DNA from: Gp6-AA40 sp050742535
GTDB lineage: Bacteria > Acidobacteriota > Vicinamibacteria > Vicinamibacterales > UBA2999
Direction of reading: 5' to 3'
DNA length: 25,315 bases
Assembly: GCA_050742535.1 (NCBI GenBank)
Contig: JBOGIQ010000048.1
Coordinates: 1-25,315, forward strand
How positions within the stretch are numbered: position 1 is the stretch's first letter; each line of letters starts with the position of its first letter. Position numbers and translations under genes: made by a program. Under the pieces are notes generated by a model that was given only the letters and a program-made list of their open reading frames with translations, was not told where the DNA came from and ran no database searches. Positions 5,508-18,933 of the stretch are shown in pieces.

Positions 5508-6539
5508 GTGTTCCGAGCAATCCCACTCATCCTGATCCTCATCCTCGTCGTCGCCGGCTGTAAGAAGGACGCTGCCACTCCCGCCGGAACCGCGGAACCG
5601 GCTGCAGGCGCTCAGGCAGGAGCGGCGGCCGAACCGGTCAAGGCGCTCCCCGAACAGCTCCCCGACGTGCTCGCCAAGGTCAACGGCGAAGCCGTGACGC
5701 GCAAGGAGCTCGAGGACTACGTGCGCAACCTCGAAGGCCAGGCCGGCAGCCCGATCCCCGGCGATCAGCGCGACCGCATCTACCGCGGGGTGCTCGATCA
5801 GCTCGTGGGCTACAAGCTTCTGCTACAGGAAGCCAAGGCGCGCAAGGTGGTCGTGGCCGACGCCGACGTGGACGCGCGCATTGCCGAGGTCAAGAAGCAG
5901 TTCCCGTCGGAAGACCTGTTCATGCAGACGCTCATCGATCGCAAGATGACGCTCGACCAGATCAAGGCCGATGCGCGCCGGGATCTTTCGATCGCGCGGC
6001 TGATCGAGGCCGAAATATCGCAGCGCGTGGCGCTGAAGCCAGGGCAGGCCGAAGACTTCTACAAGAACAATCCGGACAGGTTCACGGAGCCCGAACGCGT
6101 CCGCGCGAGCCACATCCTGATTGCCACGGCCGAAAACGCCGACGCGGCAGCGAAGGCGCAGGCCAAAGCCAAGGCCGAACAGATCCTGAAGGACGTCAAG
6201 GCGGGCAAAGACTTCGCGACGCTTGCGCGTCAGCACTCACAGGATCCAGGCAGCGCTGTCAACGGCGGCGATCTTGGTTTCTTCCCCCAGGGCCAGATGG
6301 TCGGACCGTTCAATGACGCCGCCTTCAGCCTGAAACCGGGGGCGACGAGCGACCTCGTCGAAACGCAGTTCGGCTACCACATCATTCGCGTCGCCGAGAA
6401 GCAGCCCGCGCGCACCGTGCCGCTGGAAGAAGTGCGGCCGCGCCTCGAGGAGTTCCTCCAGCACCAGAACAGGGAAAGCGAAACCGAATCCTTCGTGAAA
6501 GCGCTGCGGACGAAGAGCAAGGTCGAAATTCTGGTCTGA
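5508..6539 (+). CDS. PpiC/SurA-like peptidyl-prolyl isomerase lipoprotein
   Basis: Parvulin-type cis-trans prolyl isomerases assist folding of exported proteins. This 343-residue protein begins at GTG with AGGAG 7 nt upstream. Residues 1-18 form a lipoprotein signal ending in the lipobox VAGC, so Cys18 would be lipidated and the protein tethered in the periplasm. An Ala-rich linker (20-45) leads to a SurA-N-like helical chaperone region (about 50-180, starting LAKVNGEAVTRKELEDYV). A PpiC domain follows (about 195-300: RVRASHILIATA... FATLARQHSQDPGSAVNGGDLGFFPQGQMV... ETQFGYHIIRV). All typical parvulin signatures are present. It heads a tight co-directional run with the S4 protein 7 nt downstream. 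It resembles PrsA/SurA-like proteins of outer-membrane biogenesis, though the exact substrate is unknown. Confidence 0.92.
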   Translation: MFRAIPLILILILVVAGCKKDAATPAGTAEPAAGAQAGAAAEPVKALPEQLPDVLAKVNGEAVTRKELEDYVRNLEGQAGSPIPGDQRDRIYRGVLDQLVGYKLLLQEAKARKVVVADADVDARIAEVKKQFPSEDLFMQTLIDRKMTLDQIKADARRDLSIARLIEAEISQRVALKPGQAEDFYKNNPDRFTEPERVRASHILIATAENADAAAKAQAKAKAEQILKDVKAGKDFATLARQHSQDPGSAVNGGDLGFFPQGQMVGPFNDAAFSLKPGATSDLVETQFGYHIIRVAEKQPARTVPLEEVRPRLEEFLQHQNRESETESFVKALRTKSKVEILV

Positions 6540-6546
6540 CCGCGCT

Positions 6547-6933
6547 GTGAGCGACAGCATCCGCCTCGACATCTGGCTCGATGTGGCGTGCCTCTTCAAG
6601 ACACGCTCCGAGGCCAAGCGAGCCTGTGAAGGCGGCAAGATCGACGTCAACGGCGATCATGCCAAACCAAACAGACTGGTTCGTGAAGGCGACCGCGTTC
6701 GCATCAGCCGCGGCGCCGGCCGCGTCCAGGACGTGATCGTCCGGATCATCCTCGAGCAGCACGTCAGGAAGACTGAAGCGCGTGCGCTCTACGACGACGT
6801 CACGCCGAAACCATCCGCGGAAGAAATCGAGAGGCGCAGGCAGGAGCGGGCCTATCGCGCAGCCGCGGCAGCGGCGGGAACACCCGATCGCAGACGGCGG
6901 CGCGAGATCCGGCGTTTCAAAGAGGGCGAGTAA
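6547..6933 (+). CDS. S4-domain RNA-binding protein, Hsp15/HslR-like
   Basis: The protein is 128 residues, starting at GTG 7 nt after the previous stop. Residues 4-55 form an S4 domain (IRLDIWLDVACLFKTRSEAKRACEGGKIDVNGDHAKPNRLVREGDRVRI shows the R-LD-WL, K-R-A, G-V-NG and GD pattern). The tail is rich in Arg and Ala (ERRRQERAYRAAAAAAG... RRRRREIRRFK), as in Hsp15-type proteins. Family knowledge: Hsp15 binds 50S subunits carrying stalled nascent chains and helps recycle them. Specific function here is inferred from the domain only. The 7-nt gap implies co-transcription and translational coupling with the isomerase gene; no separate ribosome binding site is clear. Confidence 0.88.
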   Translation: MSDSIRLDIWLDVACLFKTRSEAKRACEGGKIDVNGDHAKPNRLVREGDRVRISRGAGRVQDVIVRIILEQHVRKTEARALYDDVTPKPSAEEIERRRQERAYRAAAAAAGTPDRRRRREIRRFKEGE

Positions 6934-6944
6934 GATCAGGGCGC

Positions 6945-7927
6945 GTGCCGCGTAACCAGGAAGTCATCCGCCAGTGGCGTCTCCTGCACGCGCTGGAGTC
7001 ATCGCGTCATGGCGCCACGATCGACGGCCTCGCGTCGGAGCTCGCCGTCACGACGCGCACCATCCGCCGCGATCTTGCCGCCCTGCAGGAAGCGGGATTC
7101 GCGCTCTACGATGAACGGGACGAGGAGGGGCGCGTGCACTGGCGCATCGACGGCCAGGCGCTGCACGGGCTCGAGTCGGGCTTCACGCTGCCGGAGCTGT
7201 GCGCGCTCTATCTGAGCCGCAACCTTCTGGAAGCCGTCGCCGGCTCGCCGTTCCAGCGCGACCTCACCAACGCGTTCGCCCGGCTGGAGAAAATGCTCTC
7301 GCCGCGCATGCGCCAGTTCCTCGACCGCCTGCCGTCGGTGCTGGCCGCCAAACCCGGACCGGGGGCCCGCGGCGCGGCCACCTCCCCCGATGTCGTCGCC
7401 CGCCTGCTCGAAGCGACTCTGCATTTCCGGGTGACGACGATGACCTATCACTCGGTGTCCAGCAAGCGCGTCAAGGAATACGCGATCCATCCGTATCGCC
7501 TGGCTTTCGCCCAGGGCGGAATGTATCTCCTCGCCTACGTTCCGGAGTACAAGTCTGTACGCACGTTTGCCATCGACCGGGTCACCTCCGTGACGCTGGA
7601 AAAGCAGACGTTCACCCCCCGGCAGGACATCGGAGACGACGTCTTTGCCAATTCGCTCGGGGTAAACACCGGACCGCCGGAACGCGTAGAAATTGAGTTC
7701 GCAGCTGATGTGGCGCCTTATGTCCGCGCGCGAGTGTGGCATCCATCGCAGGACATGCGCGAGAACGGCGACGGGCGGATGCGCCTGACCATGAACGTGT
7801 GCCATGACTGGGCGCTGCGCAGCTGGATCCTGAGCTGGGGACGGTTCGCCCGCGTCGTGTCCCCGGCGCCGCTGGCCCGCGCCATCCGCGCGGACCTCGA
7901 TGCCGCGGGCACTCATTACAGGTCGTC

Positions 7928-7931
<4 letters not shown>
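6945..7931 (+). CDS. WYL-domain transcriptional regulator
   Basis: The protein is 328 residues, starting at GTG 11 nt after the S4 gene. Residues about 5-60 form a DeoR/HTH_11 winged helix (VIRQWRLLHALESSRHGATIDGLASELAVTTRTIRRDLAALQEAGF). A WYL domain spans about 150-225 (LRVTTMTYHSVSSKRVKEYAIHPYRLAFAQGGMYLLAYVPEYKSVRTFAIDRVTSV), with Y-HPY and the R-F-DR motifs present. A C-terminal WCX-type extension follows (VEIEFAADVAPYVRARVWHPSQ). WYL regulators commonly sense nucleic acid or nucleotide ligands, for example in DNA-damage responses (PafBC) and defence loci. Its stop overlaps the UPF0182 start in ATGA, so the two are translationally coupled. Whether it regulates its own run is unknown. Confidence 0.92.
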
Positions 7932-10684
<2,753 letters not shown>

Positions 10685-12765
10685 GCTCCGTCAGCAACCA
10701 GGCCCTGAGCACTTCGGCCACGGTCCACGCCTGCGCAACGCAGCCGCGCGGCGTATAGGGCGGTTCGGCGTCGAAGATCTCGCTCAGCGTTCCAACGCCT
10801 CCGTCGTTCAGGTGGGCCTCGAAGCCGGTGAGGCAGCGGCGCGCACCCGCCGTGTCTCCAGGATTCACCTTCAGCCAGGCATCGACGAACGGGCCGACGA
10901 GCCAGCCCCACACGGTTCCCTGGTGATAGGCCGCGTCGCGCGAACGGAGATCACCGTAGTACTGCGCCTTGTAGTCACGATGACCGGGCGCCAGCGAACG
11001 AAGTCCAACGGGCGTGAGCAGGCGATCGCGGACCACGTCGAAGACCGGCCGCCAGCGCTCGCCGTCGAGCACGGGGTGATCGAGCGACACCGCGAAGATC
11101 TGATTCGGACGGCAGGCCGGATCGTCGCCGCCCTCGCCGTCGATCACGTCGTACAGGTAGCCGCCCTCCGCGTACCAGTACCGTCGATTGAAGGACTCGT
11201 GCACGCGCGCCGCGCGCTCATCCGTCTCGATGGCCATCGGATCACCTTCCTGACGGAGCCACTCGGTGATCAGCCGCAGCGCGTTGTACCAGAGCGCGTT
11301 GATCTCGACCGGCTTGCCGCGGCGGGGCGTGACGACCCAGTCGTCCACCTTGGCGTCCATCCACGTCAGCTGGTACCCCTCGGCCCCCTGGCGCAGCAGA
11401 CCGTCACCGGGGTCGACAGCGATCCCGAACCGGGTTCCAGCGACGTGACGTTCGACGATCGACTTGAGCGTTGGCAGGAGCTGGCGCAGCGTCGACCGAT
11501 CGTGAGTGGCGGTCACGTAGCGATGCACGGCATGGAAGAACCACAGCGTGGCATCCGCGGTGTGGTACAGGCCTTCCTTGGTTCCCTCGGGGAACATGTT
11601 CGGAAGCAGCCCGTCGCGCACGTAATGCCCGAAGGTGCGCAGGATGTAGCCCGCCTCGCGCTGCCGCCCCGTGCACAGCGTGAGGCCTTCCAGGCTGATC
11701 ATCGTGTCGCGCCCCCAGTCCGTGAACCAGTGATAGCCGGCGATCACCGTGCGGACCTCATCACCCATGGCGCGTGCGCGCGCCGCCTCCTCGACGCGTC
11801 CGGCCGGCGTGATGATGAATTGATCCGCCGCCAGCACCAGCTCGCCCACGATTCCCGGCTCCGGCGCCTTCGCGGCTTCGACGAGCCGCGTGCGGCGCCG
11901 GTGCTCGGCATGCGGCAGGTCACGCGGCGTCAGCGCGCCGATCGTTTCCCACGATTCCGTTGACGCGATCAGGGCGCCCGGACTGTCCGGGGTCAGGCTC
12001 AGGCGGAAATACCCCGGACTCCAGAGATCGCCGCAGCATTCGTAGCCGCGGTGCTGTTCCAGCTCGTACACCAGCGAGGGGAAGAGCTCGGGGATGACCG
12101 TGAACGCTTTCTCGTGCCCGTGCAGAAAGAGCCGCAGCGCCGGCAGGTCGCCGCCCGGCAGGACCTCGAATCGATCGCCCAGGGCGTAGACGCCATACGG
12201 AACGTCCAACGACTGATCGACCGGGGCTTCGTGCAGCCGGAAGGCGATGAGCGGCCTCAGCTCGAGCCGCACGGGCTCGGAGGAGAGGAGTGAATACGAA
12301 ATGTGCGTCGTGTTCTGCAGGTGGGGCATGAGCACGCGCTTCTCCAACCGCACGCCCTCGACCTCGTATTCCCACACCGGCAGGCCCGCTTCGAGCCGGA
12401 AGGCAGCCAGATACCGCGAGCAGTCGAATCCTTTCCCGTCCGTCGTGCTGTAGACGGTGGGCAGGGCAACGACACGGCCGTCGGCGAAACGGAGCTGCTC
12501 CCACACGTAATTGAGCATCACCGTCCGTCCGAACGGCGTCGGCAGCGCCGCGATCAGGAGACCGTGATAACGCCTGGTCACCGCGCCGGCAATCGTTCCG
12601 CTCGCATAGCCGCCGAGGCCGTTCGTCACCAGCCATTCCTTCCAGGCCAGCTCGTTTCGTCCCTCCGGCGTCGGCTCCCAGCGGATGCGGCGCACCAGCT
12701 CGGTGTCAGTTATCCCGACGTGGGGAATCACTTCACCCACTTGCAAGTTGCTACTTGTCACTTGT

Positions 12766-12799
12766 CAGTTGCCAGTTCTCAGTTGCCAGTTCTCAGTTG
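12766..12799. repeat. 14-bp tandem repeat at the treZ / glucosidase junction
   Basis: CAGTTGCCAGTTCT occurs at 12766-12779 and 12780-12793, followed by CAGTTG, and is preceded by diverged units (ACTTGTCACTTGT from 12753). The repeat fills the whole 31-bp gap, supplies the last codons and stop of treZ, and reaches the annotated start of the glucosidase gene. It is probably a replication-slippage tract. Confidence 0.75.
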
Positions 12800-14703
12800 T
12801 CGCCTTCGCGGACTGGTTTCAGCACGACGGCGGAATGGCCGCGAATCGTCCAGCCGTGATCGCCCGACACGGCCGGCGTGCCCGTGCCGCCATACTCAGG
12901 GTCTTCGCTCGACCAGCGCACCCGCCACACATGTCCGTCCGGCGGCGCCAGGAGCGGCTCCGGAAACGACCCGGCAATGAGATCGGGACCGAAGTTGACG
13001 CACAGCAGCCGCTCGTCCGCGGGGTGATCGGAGTAGTAATGCAGCGCGAACGCCTCCGGCGCGAGCACCGCGCCGTCAACACCTCCTGCGTGCGGTTCGG
13101 CAAACGCACCATCGCCGCGGCGCATGGCGATCAAATCCTCGTACAGCCGCCGATGAGGTGCGTGCGTGTCGTATTCGCGCCAATCGAGGATCGCGCGCTC
13201 GAAGGTACGCGGATCGTGCGGCGCCGGCAGCTGCCGCTGCATCTCGCCGGACGCCAGGCTCGGGAACTGAGACAGGAACTCGGCCCGTCCCTTCTGAACG
13301 GCAGCCGACAGCTCCGCCCGGTGATCCGCGAAAAACAGAAACGGCGCCGAAGCCCCGAACTCCTGCCCCTGGAACAGCAGCGGCGTGCCCGGCATCAGGA
13401 TGAACAGCGCCGACATGGCGCGATAGCGGCCGGGCGTGGTGCTCGCATGCGTCCGCGATCCGTCTCCCGTATTGGCGAGCTGATCGTGGTTTTCGATGAA
13501 GTTGACGAAGGCCGCCGGCTCGACGCCGTCGGCGCGCGTGCCGCGCGCCTGCTTCTGCCAGGCGTAGCGCTGGCCCTGAAAGAGATAGCCGTGCTTCGCA
13601 GCCGACACGAACTCCTGCGGCGCGCCGCGATGGTCGCTGAAGTAGGCCTCCCTGCGTCCGGTCATCGCCACAACCGCGCTGTGGTGGAAGTCGTCGTTCC
13701 AGAGTCCGTCGAGGCCGTATCCGCCCTGCTCCACCGGGCGCACCAGGCGGACGTGCTGCGGCTCGTTTTCGGCGATGAGGACAATCCGCCGCTCCGCCGC
13801 GGCGGCGCGCGAGAGCCGGGTGATCAGCACGAGGATGTGCTCGTCGGACTCGTCGTGCATGGCCTGCGTGGCGTCGATCCGCAGACCATCGAGCCGATAC
13901 TCGTCGATCCAGTACGCGGCGTTGCTGCTGAAGAACTCACGGACCGGACCGGCGCCGGGTCCGTCGAAATTCAGTCCCTCTCCCCATTCGTTCGAGCGTG
14001 CGAAATAGTCGCGCGAGTACCTGGCAAAGACGCAGCCGTCGGGACCGAGGTGGTTGTAGACCACGTCGAGGATGACTGCCAGGCCGAGCCCGTGCGCGGT
14101 GTCGATGAACGCACGGAAATCGTCCGGCGTCCCATAGAGGCGCGTCGGCGCAAACGGGAACACGCCGTCGTATCCCCAACCAAAGCGGCCGGGAAACTCG
14201 GCGACGGGCATCACCTCGACCATCGTGATCCCCGTGCGCGCCAGCAACGGGAGCTTCGTCGCCGCGCTCGTCCACGTCCCTTCCGGAGTGAACGTGCCGA
14301 CGTGTATCTCGGAGATCACTTGACCTCGCATCGACACGCCGTCAGACGGAACCGATGTCCAGGCATAGCGTCCCGGCGCAACCACCTCCGATGCGCCGAA
14401 CGGTCCGTCCGGTTGATACCGTGACGCAGGATCCGGCAGCAGGTCGCCATCCACGCGATACCAGTAGCGCGTGCCTGGCGCGGCGTCGTCGACAAACGCG
14501 GCACGATACCCACCCGGCTCGGTATTCAGCGGAACGTCCTGCGGCTGCCCGTTCCGGTCGATCACGAGGGAGATGGTTTCGGGGGCCGGCGCCCACACGC
14601 GAAAATGCACTCCGCCTCCCGGCTGAGGTTCCGCTCCAATGGGGAGACGTCTCGCCTCGGAACTCATCAGTGGCGTTTTGAACTCGGCTGTTTGGCTGGA
14701 CAT
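12793..14703 (-). CDS. treZ: Malto-oligosyltrehalose trehalohydrolase
   Basis: TreZ (GH13) releases trehalose from maltooligosyl-trehalose made by TreY. From the ATG at 14703 the protein is 636 residues. An N-terminal CBM48-like beta-domain (GAEPQPGGGVHFRVWAPAPETISLVID) precedes the TIM barrel. The GH13 regions are all present: DVVYNHLGPDG (I), GLRIDATQAM (II, nucleophile Asp), LIAENE (III, acid/base Glu) and NFIENHDQ (IV). TreZ-type context sequences EIHVGTFTPEGTW, GWGYDGVFPFAP and WNDDFHHSAVVAMTGRREAYFSDH are also visible. No good ribosome binding site marks the start; the ATG at 14667 is an alternative, and a longer frame to 14823 would overlap truA. treY is not in the window. The gene is divergent from truA across about 60 bp. 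Confidence 0.93.
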   Translation of the reverse strand: MSSQTAEFKTPLMSSEARRLPIGAEPQPGGGVHFRVWAPAPETISLVIDRNGQPQDVPLNTEPGGYRAAFVDDAAPGTRYWYRVDGDLLPDPASRYQPDGPFGASEVVAPGRYAWTSVPSDGVSMRGQVISEIHVGTFTPEGTWTSAATKLPLLARTGITMVEVMPVAEFPGRFGWGYDGVFPFAPTRLYGTPDDFRAFIDTAHGLGLAVILDVVYNHLGPDGCVFARYSRDYFARSNEWGEGLNFDGPGAGPVREFFSSNAAYWIDEYRLDGLRIDATQAMHDESDEHILVLITRLSRAAAAERRIVLIAENEPQHVRLVRPVEQGGYGLDGLWNDDFHHSAVVAMTGRREAYFSDHRGAPQEFVSAAKHGYLFQGQRYAWQKQARGTRADGVEPAAFVNFIENHDQLANTGDGSRTHASTTPGRYRAMSALFILMPGTPLLFQGQEFGASAPFLFFADHRAELSAAVQKGRAEFLSQFPSLASGEMQRQLPAPHDPRTFERAILDWREYDTHAPHRRLYEDLIAMRRGDGAFAEPHAGGVDGAVLAPEAFALHYYSDHPADERLLCVNFGPDLIAGSFPEPLLAPPDGHVWRVRWSSEDPEYGGTGTPAVSGDHGWTIRGHSAVVLKPVREGDN

Positions 14704-14763
14704 CGATGCGATCGTAGACCCCGGCCCTGCTCTGCAGGGATGGTGCCGGGACCGGAGACCCGC

Positions 14764-15546
14764 ATGAGACTGAAGCTGACGATCGAATACGCCGGGACGC
14801 GATACAGCGGCTGGCAGATTCAAACCAACGCTCGAACCGTCCAGGGAGAACTCGAACGCGCCGTCCGCAGTGCAACGGGCGCGAATGATTTCGAGCTCTA
14901 CGGCTCAGGCAGGACGGACGCGGGCGTCCATGCACTCGCGCAGGTCGCCCACCTCGACGTGTCCTCGAACCTGCCGCCGGATACGCTGCGCCGGCGTATC
15001 AACGACGCCCTTCCCGCCGACATCGTCGTGCTTCGTGTCGAGCGCGTTCGGCACCGGTTTCACGCCCGGCACGATGCGGTGGCGCGAAGCTATCTCTACC
15101 AGGTGGCGCGCCGGCGCACGGCGTTTGCGAAGCCATTCGTCTGGTGGGTCAAGGAGGATTTGTCAGTGGCGGCGATGCGCGACGCCGCGCAGATCTTCGT
15201 CGGCTTCCACGACTTCCGCGCGTTCTCGGACGACGAGCCGGGCGAGAAATCGACAGAAGTGCTGGTGGACGCGTTCGACATCCATGAGGATGAGGATCTG
15301 ATCCTCTTTCACATCGAGGGCTCGCACTTCATCTGGAAGATGGTCCGGCGCATGGTGGGCGTCCTGGTGGAGATTGGTCGCGGAGGACTGGTGCCGGCCG
15401 ACGCGCAGGCCCTGCTTGCATCCGGTTCGGGTAACGCGGCACGGTTGACTGCGCCAGCGTCGGGGCTGTTCCTCGAGCGCGTGTACTACGCCGGCGACGC
15501 GCGCGATGTGCCGGTGCGATCCACCGTCACGCTCCGCCACGCGTAA
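14764..15546 (+). CDS. truA: tRNA pseudouridine(38-40) synthase TruA
   Basis: This 260-residue enzyme makes pseudouridine at positions 38-40 of the tRNA anticodon stem-loop. The family opening MRLKLTIEYAGTRYSGWQ is clear. The catalytic motif GSGRTDAGVHA places the nucleophile at Asp52. RSYLYQV, FVGFHDFRAFS and the late motif HFIWKMVRRMVGVLVEIGRG are all present. The ATG at 14764 has CGGAG 6 nt upstream; an upstream in-frame start at 14605 would run into treZ. It converges on the secreted-protein gene ending at 15611, with two copies of a palindromic repeat between the stops. Confidence 0.96.
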   Translation: MRLKLTIEYAGTRYSGWQIQTNARTVQGELERAVRSATGANDFELYGSGRTDAGVHALAQVAHLDVSSNLPPDTLRRRINDALPADIVVLRVERVRHRFHARHDAVARSYLYQVARRRTAFAKPFVWWVKEDLSVAAMRDAAQIFVGFHDFRAFSDDEPGEKSTEVLVDAFDIHEDEDLILFHIEGSHFIWKMVRRMVGVLVEIGRGGLVPADAQALLASGSGNAARLTAPASGLFLERVYYAGDARDVPVRSTVTLRHA

Positions 15547-15550
15547 TGTA

Positions 15551-15609
15551 CGTAGTGTCCGCCTTCAGGCGGACCCCGGAGGATACGTAGTGTCCGCCTT
15601 CAGGCGGAC
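15551..15609. repeat. Two copies of the CGTAGT / GTCCGCC-TTCA-GGCGGAC repeat
   Basis: Copies at 15551-15574 and 15586-15609 are identical: CGTAGT followed by the 7-bp stem GTCCGCC/GGCGGAC with a TTCA loop (the stem starts at the sixth base). They fill the 64-bp gap between the convergent stops of truA and the gene at 15611-16336. Paired stems here could act as a two-way transcription barrier. The same unit recurs at 25147-25259. Confidence 0.85.
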
Positions 15610-15610
15610 C

Positions 15611-16336
15611 TCAGCGCTTCAGAACAAACGGCGCCACGCGGCCTGCCGTCAGCGGCAAATAGATGCGGTCGTTCTGCTGCCCCTTGCGGGCATAAACCGG
15701 AAATCCCTTGTACTCCGCAATCTGAACCAGCCCGGACGGCATCTCCATCGACGGTCCCGCCATCACCCACTTCTCGCCCATGAACTGCACCGAGACGCTG
15801 TCGTAGGTAAATGGTTTTCCGCGCTGCGGCGGCGGCACGACCGGCACGCCGAGCTCGATTCCGGTCGTCCCGACGGGCCGTTCCGGCGTGACCGCGCTGA
15901 TTGTCCCGACCGCCTGTGGAACCGGCGGCAGCACCGGTATCGAGGCGATCTCGCGTGGAAGCCGGTCGCTCCGGCCAGGGAACGAGGGCAGACGGCTGCC
16001 TGATGTTCCTGCCAGGTCGCCGGTGCGAAGACGCTCATATGGCTGCATCTGACCACGGCCTATGGGAACGAACACCATGCTATGCGGCTCGAGTGTCGTA
16101 TTGGCGTACAGCGGTACGCCGTTGTAGTGCCCGACACGGACCATGACGTTGCCGTTGAAGAAGGTGACCGGCCCGGCCGGATAGTAGAACTCACCGGATA
16201 CGACGACCGGCTCGCCGAGAAGGTACCAGGCGTCGTTTTCGGCCGAAACAATCGGTGGATCCGTCGGACGGCTGTTGACCTGCGCGACCGCGGGAATCGA
16301 AATCACGAGCGCACCAGCGACGATCAACCACTTCAT
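15611..16336 (-). CDS. Secreted protein with a duplicated module, function unknown
   Basis: The protein is 241 residues. The ATG at 16336 has GGGAGG 5 nt upstream, and the product begins with a signal peptide (MKWLIVAGALVISIPAVAQ), which fixes the start against a longer frame to 16471. Two similar segments appear: YNGVPLYANTTLEPHSMVFV followed by PIGRGQMQPY in the middle, and YKGFPVYARKGQQNDRIYLP followed by LTAGRVAPF at the end. Both read G-x-P-x-YA ... P-x-x-x-G-x-x-x-P-aromatic. This suggests an internal repeat of an SH3- or beta-type module. A Pro-rich linker (VLPPVPQA, PVVPPPQRG) separates them. I do not recognise a named family. It lies 80 nt downstream of the dienelactone-hydrolase-like gene on the same strand and could share its transcript. 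Confidence 0.75.
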   Translation of the reverse strand: MKWLIVAGALVISIPAVAQVNSRPTDPPIVSAENDAWYLLGEPVVVSGEFYYPAGPVTFFNGNVMVRVGHYNGVPLYANTTLEPHSMVFVPIGRGQMQPYERLRTGDLAGTSGSRLPSFPGRSDRLPREIASIPVLPPVPQAVGTISAVTPERPVGTTGIELGVPVVPPPQRGKPFTYDSVSVQFMGEKWVMAGPSMEMPSGLVQIAEYKGFPVYARKGQQNDRIYLPLTAGRVAPFVLKR

Positions 16337-16416
16337 CTCAACCTCCCGGTCAAAGGATGCGGTGGCAATCGATGTGCCGATCGCCCAAGGAACGCCGCCA
16401 AGGCGTTCCGGTAGAG

Positions 16417-17193
16417 TCAGCTCAGCCTGGTCTGAAGTGTCTCGCGCAGCAACTGCAGAAGCCGCTGCCAATGGCGCTCCGATGAATCCCGGTCGTAGAC
16501 CAGATGTCCCGTCACGGCAAAACCGTGCCTCGCGCCTTTGTAGGTTTCAATCGTGTGGTTCACGCCAGCCTGCGCCAGCGCCGTTTCCAACCGGTGCTGC
16601 TGTTCCGGCGAAAAACTGGGATCGATTTCCGCCACTCCGACATAGACACGCGCGCGCATCCGGTTGGCCAGCAGGTGGGCGCTATCCGGCTTGTCGGTCG
16701 CGAGCGACCCGCCGTGGAACGACAGCGCCACGACGACACGCTCGGGAAACATTCCGGCGGCGCTCAGCGCGAATCCTCCACCCATGCAGTAGCCGACGAC
16801 GCCGATGGCCCCCTGACGCGCCGATGCATGCGTGTCGATCATGGCGATCACGGCCGCCGTGTCCCGCATCACCATCGTGTCGGTGATCGATCGAATCATG
16901 CCCTTGAAGCGGTCGCGCTCAGGGCCTTCCGCGGTGACGAGCTTCGGATCGAACGGGGCGTACTCGCCGCTCCGGTAATACAGGTTGGGCACCACGACAA
17001 AGTAGCCGTTCGAGGCGAGACGCTCGGCCATCTCCGCCAGCTGCGGCCGAATGCCAAACGCATCCATGAACAGGATCATGGGCGGCCATTTGTCCGCGCC
17101 CTCGGGCGTGAAGACATGGCAGTCCATTCGTCCGTCTACGGTGTCGACGTCGATGCGCGTCACAGAAATGCAATACGGTGAATCGGCCGCCAT
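16417..17193 (-). CDS. Dienelactone hydrolase family protein
   Basis: This is an alpha/beta hydrolase of 258 residues. The nucleophile elbow is GYCMGGG, with Cys as in true dienelactone hydrolases. The acid is likely the Asp in VGVAEIDPSF and the base the His in GARHGFAV. The opening VDGRMDCHVFTPEGADKWPPMILFMDAFGIRP is typical of the family, as is NGYFVVVPNLYYRSG. No signal peptide is present, so it is cytoplasmic. Family members hydrolyse dienelactone in chloroaromatic degradation, but many homologues act on other esters or lactones; no pathway neighbours are visible, so substrate is open. The ATG at 17193 has GAGGA 6 nt upstream. The start is only 20 bp from the divergent prfC start. Confidence 0.9.
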   Translation of the reverse strand: MAADSPYCISVTRIDVDTVDGRMDCHVFTPEGADKWPPMILFMDAFGIRPQLAEMAERLASNGYFVVVPNLYYRSGEYAPFDPKLVTAEGPERDRFKGMIRSITDTMVMRDTAAVIAMIDTHASARQGAIGVVGYCMGGGFALSAAGMFPERVVVALSFHGGSLATDKPDSAHLLANRMRARVYVGVAEIDPSFSPEQQHRLETALAQAGVNHTIETYKGARHGFAVTGHLVYDRDSSERHWQRLLQLLRETLQTRLS

Positions 17194-17213
17194 CGTTTAT
17201 CCTCAGATCATCC

Positions 17214-18836
<1,623 letters not shown>

Positions 18837-18930
18837 GTCAAAAGGCAAAGGTCAAAAGGCAAAAGAAAAGGTCACCTGCGACCTTCTCTTTTGACCTTTG
18901 CCTTTTGACCCTTGCCTTTTGACCTACGTC
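18837..18930. repeat. Long inverted repeat of AAAAGGCAAAGGTC units between convergent genes
   Basis: A 22-bp arm at 18837-18858 (GTCAAAAGGCAAAGG...) has its exact reverse complement at 18888-18909. Between them AAGGTC (18868-18873) pairs with GACCTT (18880-18885). A further unit follows to 18924. It begins on the base after the prfC stop and ends 9 nt before the stop of the gene at 18934-19359, so it may terminate transcription from both sides, with T-rich or A-rich arms in either direction. It is also a tandem array and may have grown by slippage. Confidence 0.7.
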
Positions 18931-18933
18931 TAT

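Noticed and set aside
12685..14424. A 579-codon plus-strand frame over treZ
   Set aside because: Shadow of treZ: the minus strand carries all GH13 motifs while this frame is low-complexity Arg/Ala.
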